Source: Pilatotrama ljubarskyi
Taxonomy: Eukaryota > Basidiomycota > Agaricomycetes > Polyporales > Polyporaceae
NCBI GenBank assembly: GCA_022385805.1
Contig: MU277695.1
Coordinates: 4,654-43,940, forward strand
Reading direction: 5' to 3'
Length of the DNA: 39,287 nt
Of the stretch, positions 34,951-39,287 are shown one piece after another. The notes under the pieces were generated by a model. That model did not search any database. It had not been told where the DNA came from and saw only the letters and a list, made by a program, of their open reading frames with translations. A program made the position numbers and the translations under genes. Position 1 is the stretch's first letter. Each line of letters begins with the position of its first letter.

Positions 34951-37900
34951 TCATGCGAGCCCGATCTTGGTGAGGTGCTGGCGCATGATCGCTTCGCCCA
35001 CTGAGTGGAAGGGTCAGTGTCTGGCTGCAGTGAGAGTGATGGGGAGGGGGGGAACGGACCGTTGATGATGATCGCCTGTGTCGCCTTGATGTCCTGCGGT
35101 CGTCAATGGGGCGTGAGCATGAGCTCGCCGAGCACAGATAGAGAAGCGTGGACGGGAGGTAGCGACGGAGGAGATGAATGGAGAAACGTACGAGCATAGA
35201 CGTGAAGTGCTGCGCGTAAGGAAAGAAAGCACATCAGCACTCCACTCAAGGCGAGCCACGGCCCGTCTACGCGGAGTCGGCCGGAGGGAGGGAGGACATA
35301 CCAAGTACAGCGGGCGGTGGGAGATGTCTTTCCGCCGGTGCACCTGCATGAAGTGCGCGCGGAAGTACTCCGAGACCTCCTCGAAGCTGTTTGGCCGGTC
35401 GCCGTACGACGAGATGCTGCGCGGGTGAATTCCCGGGGGCGTAAATAGAAAGGTAGAAAGGTGAGAGAAGTAGGGCGGGGGAAGGGGTGGGGGGAGGATG
35501 AGGAAGTGTCGGAGGGGGACGTCAGGCACGGCGCGTGGCCGATTCCAGGAGATGCGTGCCCCGTGGACAGGTGAGAACGAAGGGGCGGGACCGAGCGTTG
35601 GCCAGTGGGAGGGGAGAGAAGACGCCCAGCAGGCCCAGGAAGCCAGGCGGGAAGTGAGCGGATTTCGAGATGGCGCAGCAGCAGGCGCATAATGGGAACG
35701 CAAGCGTAACAAGACGAAACGCGGAGGGAAGGTACGGTCAGACGCGTACGAGGGTCAGCGAGCAGAGCGCGAACACGTACAATTTGCGAACTTTGATCCC
35801 CGCCTGGAGTTTCTGCCGCAACAGATCCGTCTAATTCAACGCGCGTCGTCAGCGGCCCCCCTCCAGCGAAAACACGCCGATACCCGGCGTCCGGGAGGAA
35901 CATCGAGAAGCGCATGGCGAACGCGCACCTTGTTGAGCATGAGCACGAGCGCGGCGTTCGCGAGCAGCTTGTTCGAGCATATCGCTGTGAAGAGCTGCAG
36001 CGAGTCGTCTATCCGATTTGTCCGCGGGTCTTCCTCGAGGTACTGGTTCGTCCCGCGGCGAGCTTGTCAGTACGTGGTCGTCCCTAGTCGAGAACAAAAA
36101 CGACCAAGGGCGCCGGGTGGGCGAAGTAAGGTACGGGCTGTAGGAGGTGGGATATGCAGGCGTGCAGGCACGCGTGTGTGCACACATCACGTCGATGGCG
36201 AATGATGGGGGAACGGACACAAATCGGGGACGGGACGCGCATGGACGCGCCCAGGGGTGGGGGTGGGGGGTGGGGGGTGGGGGGGGGGGAAGAGGTGCGG
36301 AGTGGACGAGTCAAACAACGCACATACTCACCTGGTCAAAGGCACTGATGGGCGCGAGAAAGATGATGGCCGTCGCTGCATCGCGGGGCACAAAAAGCGT
36401 CAGCGTCCATTCGCCCACAAATCCCTACCGCATAGGTGCCCGAACCCAATCTCGAATGCCGAACGTAGAAACACGCCAAACGTTCCGGTGCGTCCGTCGA
36501 TGCGCGGTGCGTGGATCCCGCAAATCTGGCCGGCCGGGTGCGCATCCCGCACGTCTCGCGCCAGCTGACTGAAGCCTCTGGCTTCGCACGCGCGCGCATC
36601 GACGTGAATCCTGATAACGCACGACGCGCGCCTCCAACGCAAATGTTCGCGCCAGGCACGCGAACACGCAAAGGGCAGCCGGGAGCCGGGGCCTGCGCAA
36701 GAAGCCAGACGGCCAGGCACAGAGCCCTGCGCCGAATGTGTCTGTGTGTGTATGCGCGCGCGCTCTGCCGTCCCAGAGTCTAGAAGACGAACGCGAACGC
36801 CGAGAAGCTGCCGTACAGAGTGAGATGCGAGACTCACCGTCGTCAAAGTACGGCACCCACGCGTGCCGCTGCAGGTGGGGAGAGAAGAGGGCGTTAGCGT
36901 ACGAACGATCGACCGGGTACCTCCTTGGACGGGGAGGGGCACGAGGGGTGTGTATACACAAGGGGACAGACAAAGATGAAAGGTACTCGCCTGGCCGCGC
37001 TATTTGGCAGATGCGAACGAAGCCTGATATCAGGATCCTGCGCAGCCAACAGGGAGAGAGACAGAGACGGGAAGACGTACTGCGCCGCCGACGTCGTAGA
37101 GGAGCCAGTTGTAGTGCGCGCCGCCGAGATTGATGTCGAACGCGTGCTCGGTGACGCCGATCGTCTGCAGGCGAACGTGCAGGATGTCCTCTGCGCGCGC
37201 GTCGGCGTTAGAAGCGTGTCGGGTAGACTCAAGGAGGGTTGAGACGGAGGGGGGAAAGAAGCGGGATGCGCACCGTTTGACGGGAGGTAGTCGGGCTGCG
37301 AGATGCGGCAGATGTTGGCAAGGAAACTGTGTGGGTGCGCGCCCGTCCGTCAGTCAAGAGAGACAGCTAGGCACGCCGAAGCGTGCGCCAGAAGGGAGGA
37401 GACTCGGACACGCACAACGCGGCGTACTCCTCCAGGCGGAGCTTGTTGGCCTTGACGAGGCTCTGGACGGCGGGATGCCACCAGAGGAGCTCGATTTCGT
37501 CCTGGGACGCGGCGAGGGTCTTGGCGACGATGTTCGTGACCGCGGACTGGCGCGGGGTCATGGCGGTGCGGTAGGAGTCTGCGAGGGGCCAGGAGCGGTT
37601 GCCGGTGATGAGGGCCTGCCAGCCGGAGCGGACGTACACGCCGGTGCGGCCGCCTGCGACGGTGATGTTGCCGGAGAGCTCTGCGGCGAGGGCGTCCTCG
37701 CTGGCGACGAGGGGGAGGAGTTTGTTGCGGAGGAGGGCGAGCTCGGGGAACCAGGCGGGGTTGGGGAGGGAGCGGGTGGAGGAGCCGGAGCCGGAGCCTG
37801 AGCCGGAGGTGTTGGAGGTGGAGGGCATGAGGGGACTGGGGACGGCGGCGCCGGGGATGATGGGGTCTGCGGCGGAGGGGCCGAGGCCGTACTGCCAGTC

Positions 37901-38426
37901 GAGCTCGTCGAGGATCATGCGGATGGCCTTGAGGATGTTGAAGTAGACGATGGGGCGCCAGGAGGGGCGCTCGTCGTCGAGGGACTGTGAGGAGTAGTAG
38001 AGCTGGAACTGCTTCTGGAGGGTGGACTTGCCGGACTCGGCCTGACCGAGGAGCATGACTAGGCGTAAGCGTGAGCGGGTGCATATGTCGGTGCGTGCGG
38101 GGATTAGAGCAGGCGAGGACGATCGGGGAGAGCTGGACGCGATCGTTTCAGGGACCCGGCGGCAAGTGCCCTCCCTCTCTCTCTCTCGGTCGCCGGACGC
38201 GCAGCACTCCGGGGGATGTGGAGGTGGAGGAGTAACGAGGACGTACCTTTGACTTCCCTCGCTCGCTTTCTCCTCAGCAGCTCGCGCTCTCGCTGGGCAG
38301 GCTAGGGTCGGAACGCGCGCAAAGAGTGATAGAGAGGAACGAGGTGCTTACCCGGAGGTCCTCGTCGATGGCGTTGCTGATGCGCAGGGCCTCCTCCTCT
38401 TCTGCGGGATTCCTGCGTTTTGGCAT
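34951..38426 (-). CDS. Divergent heterotrimeric G-protein alpha subunit
   Basis: GTP-binding alpha subunit of the receptor-coupled G-protein family. Model exons: 38426-38352, 38292-38247, 38058-37416, 37326-37274, 37190-37081, 36999-36991, 36868-36838, 36375-36332, 36042-35929, 35830-35781, 35416-35302, 35209-35192, 35093-35060, 35000-34951, giving 463 aa. Visible: P-loop LLGQAESGKST (residues 43-53), switch I Arg279 and Thr282 (HVRLQTIG), switch II DVGGARGQRHAW (305-316), NKTD (374-377), HFTSML, and C-terminus KIGLA. Departures from canonical G-alpha: no Gly2 or palmitoyl Cys at the N-terminus (MPKRRNP), Ala47 at the P-loop glycine, Ala309 at the catalytic glutamine, and a helical domain about 95 residues longer containing Gly/Ser repeats. 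Such expanded atypical G-alphas are common in Agaricomycetes. Exon 36999-36991 is only 9 nt and its downstream intron begins GC. Confidence 0.9.
36256..36292. repeat. G-run tract inside a G-alpha intron
   Basis: Plus-strand sequence of GGGG(T)GGGG units ending in a run of about ten G, within the 289-nt intron 36043-36331. On the coding strand it is a C/A tract. It may form a G-quadruplex on the non-coding strand and is a likely sequencing or assembly trouble spot. Confidence 0.7.
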
Positions 38427-39287
38427 AGCGGCGGGCGGGGCGGGAGAGAGAAGCGGAGGATGGGAGTCGGAGGAGATGGACGGGGGAGGATAAGAGAGAG
38501 ATGGGAGTCGCACGGGGAGAAGAGAAAGAGAGGAAATGATGGACCATCACTCCTCTCGCTCGTTCTGTCAATCTGATCCTCTCATCCCTCCCACAACACC
38601 TGTACAGCCTCTCGCGCGCCAGGCACACAACACAGCAGTCTCAGCCTGCCCAGTCGACCGAGGACGACTCGTTGTGTCCGAGAGAGCGATGCGGTGGCGG
38701 ACGAGTGCGAGCGCCACAACGGCCTTGCCTCCGCACGCTCGCTGTTGTTGCTGCTGCTGCTGCTGCTGAGTGGAATGCAGACAGACCGGAGCAGGTACAT
38801 AGCTTCTGAAGTTCCTGCTGATCTGCGCGGTCGCTGTCCGCATGGTCGTCCCACAAACGGCCCGCTGTGCTGTGATGAGGCTGCAGTACTCGTGAGCAGT
38901 CCATCTGCCATCACCTGCTCACTCCCACCCCCTCTTCTCCAGACTCCCTCCAGCTCAGCTCAAAAACACAGAACACACTCCCTCAGCGCGCCGGTTCTGC
39001 CCAGGACCCTCTTCTCTCGTTCTCCATCGTTCCCTGCATGCACCGCTCTAGATCGCCCATGACCAACGCAAATCACGCTCTTATTGCCTACAAGAGAACT
39101 CATCAGCACCCCTGAACTGCCCTCCGGATTTCATATGTCCTATGTAGCCAGCCGCCGACATAGGTACAGTTGCGGACAGTCAAAGTCGACAAAAAAGTTG
39201 GCGCATTTTTTGGCGGCTGATGAGACCCAATACGGCGTAGCTCATGTGTAAGGAACACCCCTACAGTGGTCTTCAACAAGATTGTAC
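38427..39287. other. G-alpha promoter and window edge
   Basis: The first 150 bp are the purine-rich (plus strand) leader and promoter of the G-alpha gene. A (CTG)6 tract lies at 38751-38768. No gene is recognised from there to the edge; a gene beginning beyond the window cannot be excluded. Confidence 0.45.

Noticed and set aside
37130..37801. 223-codon plus-strand frame rich in Gly/Ala/Glu
   Set aside because: Antisense of G-alpha exons 3 to 5; composition is a shadow of the sense gene.

Overview
This window is nuclear DNA of a filamentous basidiomycete, most likely an Agaricomycete (mushroom or polypore lineage). The evidence is: GC-rich coding sequence; many introns of about 45-90 nt with GT-AG ends and CTAAC/CTAAT-like branch sites; pyrimidine-rich leaders; and several proteins that look typical of this group (a divergent G-alpha of the DVGGARGQ type, an EF-hand/ZZ zinc-finger protein, a lactose-permease-like sugar porter with microexons). 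All gene models below were spliced by hand from the sequence. In ten of the eleven genes the exons sum to an exact multiple of three and join without internal stops at positions the protein family predicts; in the EF-hand/ZZ gene two or three junctions stay uncertain.

Layout. 930-4148 (-): Xaa-Pro aminopeptidase with an unusual 267-residue disordered N-terminal extension. 4149-7485: a 3.3 kb stretch without a gene I can model, perhaps decayed. 7486-11855 (+): large EF-hand/ZZ-type protein of about 1215 aa. 13329-16173 (+): 24-exon MFS sugar transporter. 16570-17818 (+): mitochondrial GTP/GDP carrier (GGC1). 18262-19017 (-): SNX3/Grd19 sorting nexin. 19464-23202 (-): 1225-aa low-complexity disordered protein. 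23676-25879 (+): cytosolic lysyl-tRNA synthetase. 26226-28818 (+): Hsp110/Sse-type chaperone, preceded by a four-unit step-type heat shock element. 29413-31423 (+): Ariadne-type RBR E3 ubiquitin ligase. 32376-33420 (-): unknown small membrane protein. 34951-38426 (-): divergent G-protein alpha subunit.

Most genes are housekeeping (translation, proteostasis, vesicle sorting, mitochondrial transport, peptide turnover). They do not form a pathway or biosynthetic cluster; the order looks like ordinary fungal gene order. The points most worth a second look are: the G-alpha subunit, which lacks the catalytic glutamine and the P-loop glycine and carries a 9-nt microexon in switch II; the 5-nt and 8-nt microexons of the sugar transporter; the step-type HSE; a 107-bp MITE-like inverted repeat between the Hsp110 and RBR genes; and the extended aminopeptidase. 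I found no rRNA, tRNA, CRISPR array, intact transposon or viral gene.
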